Shown: positions 12,869 to 25,123, counted from the stretch's first letter. The stretch is 64,000 bases of DNA from Lactarius indigo (GCA_025766275.1 JAFKAC010000005.1:62001-126000); one strand, 5' to 3'. The notes: a model not told the origin generated them from the letters alone. A program made the numbers and translations.

Positions 12869-14287
12869 TCACAATGTCACTAATTTCTCCACAGGATTCG
12901 TACGGTTATCCTTGACCGCGATCTCATTCGTTTCGGAGCCCTTGCCCTCCCGCGTCGCAATGTGCCGGTTATCTTCAGGCGTAATGTCATTGCTGTCCCG
13001 TGTCTCAAGGTGCCCGAGGCTCATGGAACCTGGTATTGGAAGGCCGATATCCTGACTCCCGCGTGCCTCAAAGTGGGAGAGATTCTCAGCCGAGTCGCCA
13101 CGGCTGCCAAGATCGGAAAACAGGCTGGAGATACTGGGACCTGTGTCGGGGCTTTCTGCGTCGGGGCTTTGAGACTCGTCCTCACGGGTGCCAAGTTTCC
13201 CAGCATTCGCACTGCCATCAGATCCATGAAACCCATCGTGACGCTCCGTGAGGTGATTCGGGGAACCAGACGCCTCAGTTTCCTCACGCGGTGGGAGTGA
13301 AGCAGACGCAAGGTCAACTGACGATGCCTGGGGGAGTGAAATCGAGTTCGGCCGCTTGTTGCCCGTCGCGATATCTGACCCTCCTGAAAACTGGCTCTCG
13401 GACATGGGCCTGTCAGAGAATTGTTGTGGACGCTGGCCGCGATGACGCTCTTCAAACTCTTCACCAGACTGCCAATGTTCAAACTCGTGAGGGCGAGAAT
13501 AATGACCACGAGGCGGACCAGAGAAGTCATCATGGAGACGGCGATACTCATCGTGGGGGTATTCACCATGGGAACCTGCATCGTCATAATGATGATAGCG
13601 AACAAAGTCGTCCTGGTGCTGGCGAGGATAGTCGTCATAGGGGTAATCACCGTGATGCGGGCGAGAATAATCATCGTGAGGATAGTGAGAATAATCGTGG
13701 GATTCAGGATGGGATGGAGGATAATAATCGTGGTATACGTGCTCGCTCTCATGATCAATGAACTCTTGCTCGTGACCGTGGAATTCGTGTGGAGACTCGT
13801 GTTCGCGTTCACGCTCGTGCTCAGGCATGGGATATGGATACGGGTAGGGATACGGATATGGAATGGGCGGCCCAGGCGCAGGGAAACTAGGGCCGGGTGG
13901 ACCAGGTGGGCCAGGCGGGCCAGGAGGACTAGACATTGGCTGAGGGGGAGGGCTAGGTGGACCAGTCTTCCCATCGTGTCCAGGAGGAGGACCAGGGGGA
14001 CCAGAGGGACCAGGAGGAGGACCTTCGGGGCCAGCCGGTTCACCAATGCGCTTTGCAATGTCCTGGGCGGCATTACCGAGTGCAGAAACCGGAGAAGCAC
14101 GTCTGTATACACGCGCAAGACCATCCCTGGTGTTCGCGAAGTGGTGGTACCGGTCCGAAACGCCGAGAGGGGTACCACTCTCGATGACAGTGTCCGAAAC
14201 ACGCCGGGAGTCGAGAGGAGCGGCGGCGGCGTAGGCAGAGAAGTGCACGAAGGCGAACAAAAGAACGAAACGAGCGTTAACGGGCAT
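12869..14287 (-). CDS. secreted collagen-like Pro/Gly-rich and Tyr/His/Asp-rich protein
   Basis: A single-exon frame of 472 residues. The chosen ATG at 14287 gives a clear signal peptide (MPVNARFVLLFAFVHFSAYA, then AAAPLD). An in-frame ATG at 14428 would put 47 residues before it and hide the signal, and a TATATAA box at 14395-14401 lies between the two ATGs. The mature protein has, in order, a short polar region, a Gly-Pro-Pro collagen-like tract at about residues 100-140, alternating Pro-Tyr (IPYPYPYPYPYPMPE), a charged Glu/His/Arg patch, a long Tyr/His/Asp/Pro repeat region (HYPHDDYSRPHHGDYPYDDY type), and a Ser/Glu-rich C-terminal third. No catalytic domain is visible. It may be an extracellular or cell-wall structural protein; that is inference from composition. 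It is divergent from the Aurora kinase gene. Confidence 0.75.
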   Translation of the reverse strand: MPVNARFVLLFAFVHFSAYAAAAPLDSRRVSDTVIESGTPLGVSDRYHHFANTRDGLARVYRRASPVSALGNAAQDIAKRIGEPAGPEGPPPGPSGPPGPPPGHDGKTGPPSPPPQPMSSPPGPPGPPGPPGPSFPAPGPPIPYPYPYPYPYPMPEHEREREHESPHEFHGHEQEFIDHESEHVYHDYYPPSHPESHDYSHYPHDDYSRPHHGDYPYDDYPRQHQDDFVRYHHYDDAGSHGEYPHDEYRRLHDDFSGPPRGHYSRPHEFEHWQSGEEFEERHRGQRPQQFSDRPMSESQFSGGSDIATGNKRPNSISLPQASSVDLASASLPPREETEASGSPNHLTERHDGFHGSDGSANAGKLGTREDESQSPDAESPDTGPSISSLFSDLGSRGDSAENLSHFEARGSQDIGLPIPGSMSLGHLETRDSNDITPEDNRHIATREGKGSETNEIAVKDNRTNPVEKLVTL

Positions 14288-14551
14288 GTCGCCGTAGACT
14301 GTGTGGATAAAAAAGAGTGGAAGGGAAAGGAAGAGACGGGGTGCGAGGAAAGCGCACTGGGCTGGTGAGGGAACTAGAGGAGAAACGAAGGGGGTTATAT
14401 ACGCGGGGAGGAGACGATTGGAACCCATAAATAAGGGATATCATTGCGGACTGAATGACGTCAGTGATCATCGTTGTGGGTGAAACGGTCACGTGACAAG
14501 TTGAACGACGGGTTGGAATCCGCGTGTTTTGGTTCCTCGTTCTCGATTGCG
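14288..14551. promoter_or_regulatory. divergent promoter region, collagen-like gene / Aurora kinase
   Basis: 264 bp separate the two start codons. On the minus strand a TATA box (TATATAA, 14395-14401) lies about 110 bp upstream of the collagen-like ATG. No clear TATA box faces the kinase. The sequence GTCACGTGAC at about 14489-14498 contains a CACGTG E-box, which bHLH factors can bind. Confidence 0.6.
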
Positions 14552-15995
14552 ATGGCTTCCGTTGGCTCTGTGACTCGTCAGATCGCTGCTCTTGAAATAT
14601 CCGCAAAACAAAATGGCGCGACCAAGCCGACGAGGCCTCTCAAGACGGCCGGTCAAACCAGTGTCTCTAAACTTCTCACTAAATTCGCTGCTCCTAATCC
14701 CTTCCCCGATCCTAAACTGAAACCTCTCGCAAAGCCGAAACCTGGTAGCACTACCCAACCCGCAACAAAGCAATCTACCTCCACTTCTCAGAAAACTGCG
14801 GCAAAGAAACCTCTCACCGAAGCTGAGCTTGACATTGGCAAGTACGATGGTGGTTTCGAAAGCGAGAACGAGAAGCGTGGCGAGGCTGTACAGGGAGAGG
14901 CGGCACGAGAGCTTGCTCTTGATTCTAGCGTTTCGAGGTATCGTTGCTAAAGTAGTTTCTCCTTTTCTTCGTCGTCCAACAATTCCTTTCCAGAACGCGC
15001 CCTACGCGAGAATGGCATCTCACCGACTTTGATATCGGTCGCCCGCTAGGGAAGGGCAAATTCGGACGGGTCTACATGGTTCGAACCAAGGTCGAACCCA
15101 ATTACATCCTCGCCCTCAAGTGTCTTTACAAGTCCGAGATCGTCCAAGCCCGAGTCGAGAAGCAGATTCGCCGTGAAATCGAAATACAACAGAACCTCCG
15201 ACATCCCAACGTCCTCCGCCTCTACGGCTACTTCCACGACGAGAAGCGTATTTTCCTCATGCTCGAGTTTGCCGGCAAGGGCGAACTTTACAAGCAGCTC
15301 ACAAAGTACGGTTCCTTCTCAGAGCGCCGCAGCGCAGTCTATATCGACCAGATGGCCGACGCCCTCTCGTACCTCCACTCGAAGCACGTGATCCATAGGG
15401 ACATCAAGCCCGAGAATCTACTCCTCGGCATCAACGGCGAGCTCAAGATCGGCGATTTTGGTTGGAGCGTGCACGCCCCGAGTAACCGCCGCACCACCCT
15501 CTGTGGCACTCTCGATTATCTCCCACCCGAGATGGTCGAGGGCCGCGAGCACAACGAGAAGGTTGACTACTGGGCCCTCGGCGTGCTCACGTACGAATTT
15601 ATCGTCGGTTCGCCCCCATTCGAGGAGATGTCCGGGTACAATGGTCCGTCTTTGTTCTTATCTCCTCAGGGTCCTGGGCGCTCTAGTGCTGACGGGGGTC
15701 CTCCCGATCGCGTAGCTACGTACAAACGAATAGCAAAGGTCGACCTACGAATTCCGCCGAAGGTCTCTGCGGAAGCCCGGGACTTGATCACGAATGTGGG
15801 TTCCTGTCATTTTCTTTTTTCCTCGACTTTTCTCCCCCCACTTTGTTGGCATTAAGCGCTGATCTGATTGTCTGGACCTACCCGCAGCTCTTACAATATG
15901 ATCCCGAAAAGCGCTTGGCTCTCTCGGAGGTCCGCAAACATCCTTGGGTCGTGCGGTATCGTGCGAAAACGCCGACTCCAGAAGTGGCGGCATGA
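14552..15995 (+). CDS. IPL1: Aurora-type serine/threonine protein kinase
   Basis: The mitotic Aurora kinase, catalytic subunit of the chromosomal passenger complex, which corrects kinetochore-microtubule attachment. Four exons (14552-14937, 14994-15643, 15716-15795, 15888-15995) join to 407 residues. Residues 1-130 are a basic Ser/Thr/Pro-rich tail. The kinase domain has the glycine loop GKGKFGRV (about 148-155), the ATP-binding lysine in ILALKCLYK (about 171), HRDIKPEN (catalytic Asp about 265), DFGWSVH (about 283), and the Aurora activation loop [16 protein letters not shown] with the phospho-acceptor Thr at about 296-297. The end matches the family ([21 protein letters not shown]). The start is the first ATG with a good context (GCGATGG). 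All active-site residues are present. Introns are 56-92 nt. Confidence 0.95.
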
Positions 15996-16896
15996 TCGGT
16001 CAAGGGGGAGCAGCGCTGCGGTGCGCTCTGAGCCCGCGCGATGACCAGACATGGTGACATTCTTCCCGTCTCTTCCCTTTCTGTCCACCCCTCCTTGGAT
16101 GAATTCTTCGGGGGTTGTAAGCATAGCTATCGCTTTGGATGTGATATTACATATATGTTGCAGTAGGGCTGTGTCGAGACGTATAAATATCGCCTTTTTT
16201 GTCGAAGCATCAACATTCATCCATTTACGTACCCCTCGGAGATCTGCAATCTGAAAGATTCCAGTAAGTTGGCATTTACCGATCGTGTGGTTGACCCATT
16301 TGACGGACCATACCATAACGAGTAATGGAATGTGGACATAACAGAGCCAAATAATGATATTTGCCTTTGTTTGCGTACAAGATAAGGTACACATTACACC
16401 ACACTGCTGTGAAGTTGGAGTTAGGCACGCATAGATCCGGTTTGGGGGCACTGAGACGTCTCTGGGTGGCGAGAATCGATCGTGATTGGTTGATCAACGT
16501 GAATGATACTATTTTGTAATCGATACAATATAGGTGGAGTAAAGCAAGAACAAACACAGGGGATATAGATGTGCAGAGCGAGATGTACAAAACAAAAAAA
16601 AAAAAGATAGATCTGAGCAAAACAGCGGGACAGCAAGGAGGACAAAACAAAGACAGCAAAGCGACGACAGCGATTAAAAAAAACAAGAGGAATACGTCAA
16701 GCGCAGAGACATCATCAATCATGTCATGTCACGTCGTAGCGTCGCATCATTTAGTCCAAACAACAGCGACGACAAAAAAAAAAAAACTTCCAAGTCACGT
16801 AAACGCCCAAAATCCCCCATCCGTCTCTCCACTCCACGCAGCACCGCTGCGCAGGCAGAGAGAGGAAGGACGGCGAATCCTGACTGAGCCAACGTC

Positions 16897-18784
16897 TCAC
16901 CCGCGCGAGTGCGCCCACTCAGGCGTCTCGCACTGAGGGTTCTCGTGCCCACGCCAATGCCGCTTCGCCGAGTCTTCCCGCGAGAGCACCTCGCCGCATT
17001 CTGGGCACGGCACGCCTGCCTTTCCCGGGTTCTCAGCGCAGGACGCCGCGGCGTGCCGCTGTGCGTCTTGCGCGCGCGAGAACGTCTTCGGGCAGAACTC
17101 GCATTTCGTGCGCCGAACGCGCGCTGCGCGCCCCCCGCTGCCGCCCTTCGTCCCCGCGCGACGCCGTGCTCGGCGTGGAGCTGCTGCTGGTGTGGACGCG
17201 GGGACGGGCGAAGGAAGGGAGGTGGAGTACGAAGACGTAGACGCAGACGTTGGCGTGAGTGGCGCAAGCGACTGGCTCAGACCGCCGCTGCCGCTGCTGA
17301 CGCTGTCATCGTCGTCACAGTCGTTCTTCTCGACATTTGGCAGCGGAACGGTGAAGCGGGCAGGTGCGGAGGTCGCCTTGACGATGGTCCCTCCGTCGGC
17401 ACGCATGCGTTTGGACGTGTGCGCGTCTGCGGTATCTGTAGTGGCGGCAGCAGGGAAAAACGAATCGCCGACGTAATTGAGGTCATCGTCGTCACCGTCA
17501 CGCTTCGTTTTCATGCCCACCACGCGGGGTGCTGGGGCCGGGGCGCTTGCCGCTCTGACAGAGTGGCGGCCGAACGAGACCGCGGTCGTTGCGTCTGTGG
17601 AGAGCCCAAAGGGATTCTGCTGTTGCCGCACGCTGGGGGAGAACGAGAACGAGGTTGGGGAGATGGCTCCGTCGCTGGCGGGTGTAGAGAAGCCCAGCGA
17701 GATGTCGCAAGACGATGCCGTCGTCGTCGTGTCTTCTTGGGAAAGGTCGAATACGCCGACGGGGGGCGGTGAGATGGTTGCCAGATTGACTGTCAATGGG
17801 GTCCCCCCAAAGGTGTAGGAGGAGACGCCATTCACGGGCGAGCCGGACGTGTTTAGCGTTTGGAGTGCGAGCTGGGTGGTCATGGCAGTGAGCTGGAGCT
17901 CATATGACTTTTCTTTGGGGACCTACCTCCAAACCACCCATACCGGGGGACTCGCTTTGGCCCCAAGGCCAGGCGGGGTCGGCATATGGATTGGTATCAT
18001 AGCTCGCAGAGGCGAGCGTCGGTGAAGGCGTGGGGCAATGAACCGTCGCGAGGAAACAAAGCTCATTCAACGACGACAGGGTGTCTGCAGATGGCTGTGA
18101 GGAACCTTCTGCTAGTCCGTTGCCGGAGAAGTCAAGGTAATTTTCCTGGAGGTTTTGATGATCGGAGTCTAAGTTGTTGCCATGACCGTATTCCGATAGG
18201 CCGGCCATCGGGTTCGAGTGTAGGAGCACACTCTCGAATCGGCTTTGAAGGTAGCACGCTACGTCGCTCCAACAAGACAAAACGACATCAACGGAGTCTG
18301 CCCATACCCAAAGGGATGCGTCGGACCGCTGGAGGCGTTGAGGATTAGCGATGCGTGCATGCAATGGGTAAAGTCACCTACAACAAAGGCGGACGAATAA
18401 CAACAATCGGCGGCATAGGCCAGGTCTGCTGCAGTGTCGACGATTCGAATACTGTATCCACATCCGATGTCAAGTTCGTGTTGCAGCATTATCCTGGCGC
18501 AATTCGAGCTCAGCGAGGGTCAAAGACATCTGAGCCGCCACTTACCCCGACTCAATGGCGGCCTGAACGATTAGGCCGGTAACTTGGAGGGCAAAGAGAG
18601 CTTTGAGTTCCTGAGGTACATTCGTTATTGTGCTCGTCGGAAACCCAAATGTTTGTTGTGGATACGCGTCAAAGCAGATGCGATCCTCCGACATGTAGAG
18701 ACAAAGGGAAGTGGCATTATCAGGAAGTGCTCCGAGAATGCCTTGGAATCGAGGGTAAATCGATTGCAAGTAGTTGGCTTGCAT
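16897..18784 (-). CDS. C2H2-type zinc-finger protein, putative transcription factor
   Basis: Four exons on the minus strand (18546-18784, 18382-18493, 17927-18328, 16897-17871) join exactly in frame to 575 residues. The only recognisable domain is near the C-terminus. A first finger reads CEFCPKTFSRAQDAQRH followed by AAASC (C2HC form, about residues 508-529). A second reads CPECGEVLSREDSAKRHWRGH (about 540-560). A basic stretch (RRARRRAGTK) precedes them and could act as a nuclear signal. The rest is Ser/Thr/Pro-rich and probably disordered, while the first exon is more hydrophobic. A TATA-like CTTATAA lies at 18882-18888, about 100 bp upstream. A model starting at the ATG at 17883 is also possible, but the upstream exons keep frame with good splice sites, so the longer form is preferred. 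DNA binding is inferred; targets are unknown. Confidence 0.75.
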
Positions 18785-21427
18785 GTCTGTACGAGAAGTA
18801 GTCGTGTAGGGGGGAAGGTGAGGAGGGATTGAGGGTGGGAGGAGGGGAGGAGGAGATGAAAGGAAAGGTGATTTGAGCGCGTTATAAGAGTGCGACGGGA
18901 ATCGGGCCTTTCAATGGCTGTTCCCGGGATTTTGTTCGGTCCCTTTCCCAGGTTCCCGGGGTCAACACCTTGCGCCCACGTATTTGGCGGCGCTTCCATG
19001 CAGAAAACTTTTGAACGTGTGGAAATCTGGATGTGTCAAAGCGATGATAAAAGCAACCCCAAAACCTTCTTTCCAAACAGTCCATGACCACCCCATGACC
19101 ACGAACGAGCCAGGGAATAAGCTGGATTGATCCTAGAGCCGTTGAAGAGGCAAATTTTACCAGCTTATCCTGTTGTCAGGGAAAGAACAATTGTCGAAAG
19201 GCAGCCGTTGGCGCAAGACAAGGGAAAGGTACCAATCAATGTCCGATGACAGAGAAGAAATCATGCAAGTCCGCCAGACCCGGCATGACGGCACGCCGGT
19301 CCAGGCCGTTGCCCTTTTATAGAAGGCACGTTGCTGAATATAGGCAATTCCAGCCCTTCTTTCAACGTCGAGCTGGAGTCCATTGTAACGAGCAAGTTCT
19401 AAGATTCAAAACTGCGGTCCCTCCTCGAAAAAAATAAACACTGTAGTGGATTTGGATGGTTATTCCTATCTAGGTGTTACGGAGTTGTGCTCGCTGGCTC
19501 TTCACGATTACGATGAATCCGGAGCCCAGTTTGCGAAATGCTGATGTCCCTGAAGATCGCCCCGCGCCTGTGTTTCTGTGGAATAAATTCTTTCGATTGT
19601 GGCCTTTTTGCTGTAATTGCCGCGTCTCGCTCAGCCTTTTGGCTCAGTCGTTCGTCCCTCCGCTTTGACGCGGCGCGTAACAAACGCGGCGGTGCTGCGC
19701 CGGAGAGCCGGCAACCGGTACGCATCCGAGTGTGCGGCCATCGGGGTCAATCGGGCGTTCTCCCACGGGGGGGGGGGTGCGTCTCTCGTCCCACGTGATA
19801 CTCCCCAAAGCCCATCTCTAATACTCTATCACACAAACGAAAGCGTACCAACATGCGCTCTATGGATCCTTTTTGACGCAATGTGTCGTCCTCCTCGGAG
19901 GTTTTTGATTGGGTAAAAGGATGGACCCTCGACACCCCCGAGCCTTTTAAGGAGAAATTCGAATGTATGCTGTGCGTTATCAATATCCTCGTGGTATCGG
20001 CGCGCTCGCACCGCACTCTCAGGCTGCGGGTGGCGGGCAACCCCGATCGAATCCGCTTTTCGGTCGTGGTTGGCGGAACATTCCTGCGTGTGTTCCGAGA
20101 CGCGCGCTCAGCCCGTCGAGGGGGGTGAGGGTAAAGTTGGTCCCTCGTTCCCTCTGAATCGAGCGTGGGGAAATATATGTCATGGTGTATGCTTGTGCGA
20201 TTGGGGCGACCACCAGGATGCAGACGCTGCTGTATAAACAGTGCATACACACTGAGTATTCAATCCCATCCCATCCAGCCATGGGTCATCAAAGGGGCAC
20301 ATGCCCGGGGGCCCATGCACCAATATTACGCCATATCAGGAGGCAACTTAATGATCACCGCAGCGCCGTAAAGAAATGGAAAAGAAGCAAGTGCGGCGGA
20401 AGCAATTCTGTCATGGCAGAGCCCAACTGAGCTGCCCCCGGAGTCTAGTGAGATGCGGTTGCGATATACGACGACGTCCTTTCGGCCGTGCCTCTCTTTT
20501 ACGTCCGAAGCTTGGTCCGAAGCGCGCACGGGCTCGCACGGGCATGCCTATTCCAACCATGCATGTTCGATTTCCTACTAATGACGCAGAATGCAGAACC
20601 GCCAAGACAATCAGTCGCGCCCGCACCAAGGAACGCACTGGTTGAATACCTTGTCACATTCAGTTCCACAACAAAATGCGGATGTTTTTCGTTTCATTTC
20701 GGTTATTTATGCTCAAAAAGGTTCAATGGCTTAAAATTATCACATAAATTGAATAAAAAAATTTGCCTTTACCCCAAACCCGAATATGTTAAAGGTTTGT
20801 GAGTGCAACAAAGCACTTATCCATTCGTACCTCCAACGCACGTCACGGTATTCATAGAAAACAAAAAAAAGGGAACGCTCATGAGCGTCCGGTAGGTCCG
20901 CCACAGCGGCAACGCTAATACTCAGCATACACCACTCGAGGATGACCCCGAATTTCGCGGGGATATGGGTCGTGCTTGTGCATTCTCCAACCGCAGAAAA
21001 AACAAACAAACAAACAATCGACTGCGGTCGACTCCACGTTGGCGCCCAGCGCAGCAAACGCAGTGCTCGGAGTTCAGTGGCGGACAAGTCATACTGTATC
21101 GCCCCGAGCACGAGAGTAGTACGATACCCCCCTTTTGACTTGAAAGTCCGCACAATCATGGCTAACCTCCCATTGAAATGACTCGGGAGGCACTTGCAAC
21201 CAATCGTAGACTCGTAGTTGAACGCAAGGCATACATACACACAGGTCCCAAAGAGACGCCCATTTCATTTTTTTTTTTCGTGTTTCAGCTGTGCTCTCTA
21301 TAGCCAAATTGCAGGAGATTGTTTGAACCTCTCCGTTCAGCATCTAAAGGGGAAAGCAAGTACGAAGAATGGTTTATGCGGATTATGGAGGGAGGAGGGT
21401 AAGTGGAGCTAGGGACGATGGGCAAGC
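18785..21427. other. 2.6 kb intergenic, no gene recognised
   Basis: This region lies between the start of the zinc-finger gene and the stop of the peptidase subunit gene, both on the minus strand. Open frames of up to 167 codons occur (for example 19747-20250, -), but they have no family motif and are low-complexity in places. An 11-G run is at 19767-19777. No RNA gene or transposon end was recognised. Confidence 0.45.
19767..19777 (+). repeat. 11-G homopolymer
   Basis: Eleven consecutive G in the 2.6 kb intergenic region. It is of note only as a mutation-prone tract or possible sequencing artefact. Confidence 0.8.
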
Positions 21428-23021
21428 TTAGTAGACCAAGGACGACGTGTCTGCACGGATACGGTTGTAGTCGAGGAGGCCCTCGATCGAGCCAAGCGCC
21501 GCAAGGGCAATCTAACGATCCAGACATCAGGGAGGTTAGAAGATGATGATCGGAAGTCAGACAACGCACGTCTTTGTCCCAAAGGTACTTTTGCGCAACG
21601 CGCTTTATCTCCTCAGGAGTGACCGCGTCAATAGCATTCTCGATCTGCCTCGGCGTCACCCGCTGGCCGCTCGTGACGAGTTGCCGCCCGATGTCCTCCG
21701 CAATCGCCGTCGTGCCGTCGAGGCCGAGCAGCAAGCTCGCCTTGAGCTGGCTCTTCGCGCGCTCGACCTCGCCCGTGGATGGCGCGATGCTCATCCGAGT
21801 CCACTCGCGGAGCGTGAAGTGCATCAGGTCGTCGAGGTTGTTGAGGTTCTCCGTGACGAGGTAGATGCCCCAGAGGCCGGTATCGGAGTAAGATGTCGAG
21901 AAGGACATGTACGAGTTGGCGAGGTTGTGCTTCGCGATGGTGTCTGAGAGCCGTGAGGAAAGGAACGACGCCGAGCCGAGCGCACGGTCCCAGTTGCCGA
22001 AGACGGACTGCATGACGAGCATCGGGTAGTAGTCGGGTGATGACCAGCTGACGCCCTCGACGGCTACGGCGATGTGCGCCGTCGGGATGTCGTCGTCGCG
22101 GATACGTACCTCCGAACCAACAAAGTCTGGCTTTGGATGGGCTTTACGGCCGAGTGGGATCGGGTTCGGGGAGACGGGGAGTGTTCCAAAGGACCTTTCG
22201 GCAGCCTTGACGAGTTCAGCGTGGTCAACCCCACCGGCGCCAACGAGGACCATGCGGTCGGCAGTGTAGTTGGTCTTGATATACGAGGCGAGGTCGTCGC
22301 GCTTGATCGAAAGGATGTTCTTCTTTGGGCCGAGAATGGTGCGACCGAGCGCCTGACCTGTACAACGGTGATGATGAACGGGGTCGGTTGACAGGGTGGG
22401 GTGGTTGGGGGCGTACCCTGGTAAGCAACTGCGTGGAGATGGTCAAAGACGACCTCCTCGTGCTGCTTGTCGACCTCCTGTTGCTCACGGACTATGACGT
22501 CGCGCTCGCGCTCGATGGCGCCGCTGTCGAGCTTAGAGTTCTGGAGGATGTCCGAGATGATGTCGACGGCCTGGGGGACGTCCTTGCGGAAGCTCTTGGC
22601 GTAGTAGACGGTCTGCTCGCGCGAAGTGTACGCATTAAGGTGGGCGCCCAGGTTCTCCACCTCGAGTTCGAGTGCGTGCTGGGAGCGACGGCCGGTGCCC
22701 TTGAAGGCCATGTGTTCGAGGAAGTGGGCAGTGCCGTTGTTCGCGTCTGTCTCGGCGCGCGAGCCTGCGTCTATCCACACACCGACAGTCGCGGTCTGTG
22801 CATGTGGATGTGCTTCTGTCGCGACAGTAAGGCCATTTGAGAGGGTAGTAATCTCGGTGAACGGGCTTTGTGAGACTGCTGTCGCCAGCGACCGCAGAGG
22901 CGTCTGCAGATGACGAGTAAGTGGTGTTTTTATTTGCAGAAAAAAGACGAAAACGTACAGGTCTGCGTACTGCGCTACGCAGCGAGCGAGCGAGTGTTGT
23001 AGAGAGCGCTCTCGAAACCAT
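21428..23021 (-). CDS. MAS1: mitochondrial processing peptidase, beta (catalytic) subunit
   Basis: The matrix metalloprotease subunit that removes presequences from imported proteins, working with the alpha subunit. Four exons (22959-23021, 22417-22903, 21570-22357, 21428-21511) join to 473 residues, the usual length. The N-terminus is itself a targeting presequence ([20 protein letters not shown]: basic, no acids). The inverted zinc motif HFLEH is at residues 81-85, in [16 protein letters not shown]. Later signatures are [28 protein letters not shown], the substrate-loop GAGGVDH, and the C-terminal [17 protein letters not shown]. All introns have GT-AG ends; the first is 55 nt. It is divergent from the CoA-transferase gene across 219 bp. 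Identity is clear. Confidence 0.95.
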
Positions 23022-23240
23022 TCAGCAAGTGAGGACGACGTGCTTCAGTGAGTTTGACCGCGTCACAACTCCGGGACCCACTCCGGTCCTTGCCGAGGGA
23101 ATTGAAACGGCGCTTGAACGGCGAGTCCGATGATCTCCGAAGATGCTTAATCTGATTAGATCAGACCGAGGGAATGATATCATTGACTTGACTACCTTGG
23201 CAGTCCTCGACCCCGTTCTCATCTTAGTTCCCCGCTACTG
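23022..23240. promoter_or_regulatory. bidirectional promoter region, peptidase beta / CoA-transferase
   Basis: Only 219 bp separate two divergent start codons, so both promoters must overlap here. No TATA box was seen on either strand. Both products are probably metabolic or mitochondrial, so co-regulation is possible but unproven. Confidence 0.55.
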
Positions 23241-25093
23241 ATGTCCATGTTCCAGTCCATGCTCAAGGAGCTTACCGATGGTCCCGCAAAGTCCATCTGG
23301 GTCAGACAGGGACTTCCACCAGACGATCTACAGAATCTGCGCCTCACCGAGGCCCCCGATCCGTCCGTGGACTCGAGCCTCAAGCTTGGTACTGCTGCCC
23401 AGGTGTGTGTCCAGCGTCAAGAGACCGCCATCGCCTGCCGATGTTATCTTATGTAGTCTTCTATCGGCCTCTCGGCTCTGGCAGCCGCCCACTTTCACTT
23501 CCTCAGGACGGGCCAGGAAGAGGAAGTGCATGTTGACGCTCGGCACGCCGTTTTGGAATTCAGTTCGTCATTCCAAACCTCTTGTGCCAGCGAGATCTAA
23601 CCTTTCTTTCAGGTAGCGAAAGGTACTACACGATAGATGGAAAGATACCAGAGGGAAAAGCGTTTGATGAGCTGTCCGATATGTACAAAACCAAGGATGG
23701 CTACGTGAGACTACATACCAATTTCCCACAGTTCGTCTTCTCTTTGATCCCAAAGAACCTACCCATCTATTCCTCCCAGTCACAAACAAGGTCTACTCGA
23801 TATCCTGCAGTGCGAGCCCACAAAGGAGGCCGTCGCAGCCGCGCTCGCCGAGTGGTCTGCGGAAGAGTTCGAGGCAGAGGTGTTCCGACGGCACCTCTGC
23901 GCTGCCGCACTGCGGTCGTACGACGTAATGGACGATACCCCACAGGGCTTATACCAAACAAACATCAACCCCGTATTTATCAACAAGATCGGTGACGCAC
24001 CCAAGCGGGTGCTCACCGACCCAGGTGATATCCAGCATGCGCTTGAAGGGATCCGTGTACTCGATCTGACCCGCGTTCTCGCGGGGCCAGTATGTGGACG
24101 CACACTCGCAGGTGATCCCTCCCTCTTCCCTTCCTGCCATAAAAAGTTAATATATGCGCGCGCGGTGCCAGCACACGGCGCAGACGTCCTCCTCGTGACG
24201 TCTCCAAACCTGCCGTCGCTCCCGTTGCTCGACACCGAGACGTCGCGCGGAAAGCGCACTACGCAGCTCGACCTTAACGTTCCGACCGACGCCGCGAAGC
24301 TCCGCGAGCTTCTCGGCGGCGCAGACGTGTTCCTGCAGTCGTACCGTCCAGGAGGACTCGCTGCGCGCGGGTTCGGTCCCGAAGAGTGCGCCGCGATGCG
24401 CCCTGGGATCGTGCATGCGTCGCTAAGCGCATTTTCACCTGGCGGGCCGTGGCAGAATGTCAAGAGCGTGCGCGCCCTCCCCACCGCGCTCTCTCTGTCC
24501 ATCTTAACTCACATTTGAAACAGTTCGACTCGCTCGTACAGACGCTCGGCGGGTTCAACGTGCAAGAGGCCGAGGCATACGCAGAGTACGTCCGCGCGAC
24601 GCGCGGGGAAGAAGAGGCGGCTGCGCTCCCGCCGTATCGCGCGCTGCCGATGCAAGCGCTGGACCACGCAGCGGGGCAGCTGCTCGCGTTTGGCATCGCT
24701 GCGGCGCTGTGCAAGACCGTGACCGTACGTCCCGTGTGTCACGTCGTCCCCTGAACGAAACAACAAAAACGAGAGCAGGAGGGCGGCTCCTGGCGCGTGC
24801 GTGTCTCGCTCAGCGCGACGCTCCTCTGGATTCGCCGCTTTGGCAACCTTCACCCGCTCGCTGCGTTCGGCGAGGGCCCAGCGCTCCCGCCGCGCTGCGT
24901 GCCGCTTGACCCGGAAGTGGCGGCAGCTTCTACGACGATCGAGCGGGATCCGGGGGACTTTGGTAGAGAAGGAGGTGGGCAGAGGATGACGGTGATCCGG
25001 CACGCGGCTACATTCTCGCAGCTCAAGATTCGCGAGGGCAAGGCGCCGATGCGCCTCGATGCCCACAGGGCCGAGTGGCTCCCCCGGTCATGA
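23241..25093 (+). CDS. CoA-transferase family III (CaiB/BaiF-type) protein
   Basis: Seven exons join in frame: 23241-23402, 23457-23562, 23613-23730, 23780-24111, 24172-24458, 24524-24724 and 24779-25093, giving about 506 residues. The N-terminal third (LSALAAAHFHFLRTGQEEEV, YKTKDGYVRLHTNFPHHKQG) is the divergent half seen in fungal CaiB/BaiF proteins. The central part carries the family core ALEGIRVLDLTRVLAGPVCGRTLA, AHGADVL, GKRTTQLDLN, FLQSYRPGGLAARGFGPEE and IVHASLSAFSPGGPW. In bacterial relatives an Asp attacks the CoA thioester; the expected Asp region was not identified here with confidence. Bacterial enzymes of this class exchange CoA between carboxylic acids such as carnitine, formate or oxalate. 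The substrate of this fungal branch is unknown. The gene is intact and followed by a GTT microsatellite. Confidence 0.88.
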
Positions 25094-25123
25094 GGGAGGC
25101 TTGATGATCATTGTGGCGTTGTA

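Noticed and set aside
13421..14368. Long plus-strand open frame (315 codons) opposite the collagen-like gene
   Set aside because: Its composition is a mirror of the repeat-rich minus-strand gene, with no start context or motif. The minus-strand frame has a signal peptide and TATA box.
15062..15080. GGTTCGAA-like sequence resembling a tRNA B box
   Set aside because: It lies inside the Aurora kinase exon, and no cloverleaf could be formed around it. No tRNA was found elsewhere.
16909..17772. Plus-strand 287-codon open frame
   Set aside because: It lies opposite the zinc-finger exon and is Arg/Ala/Gly-rich antisense of GC-rich coding DNA.
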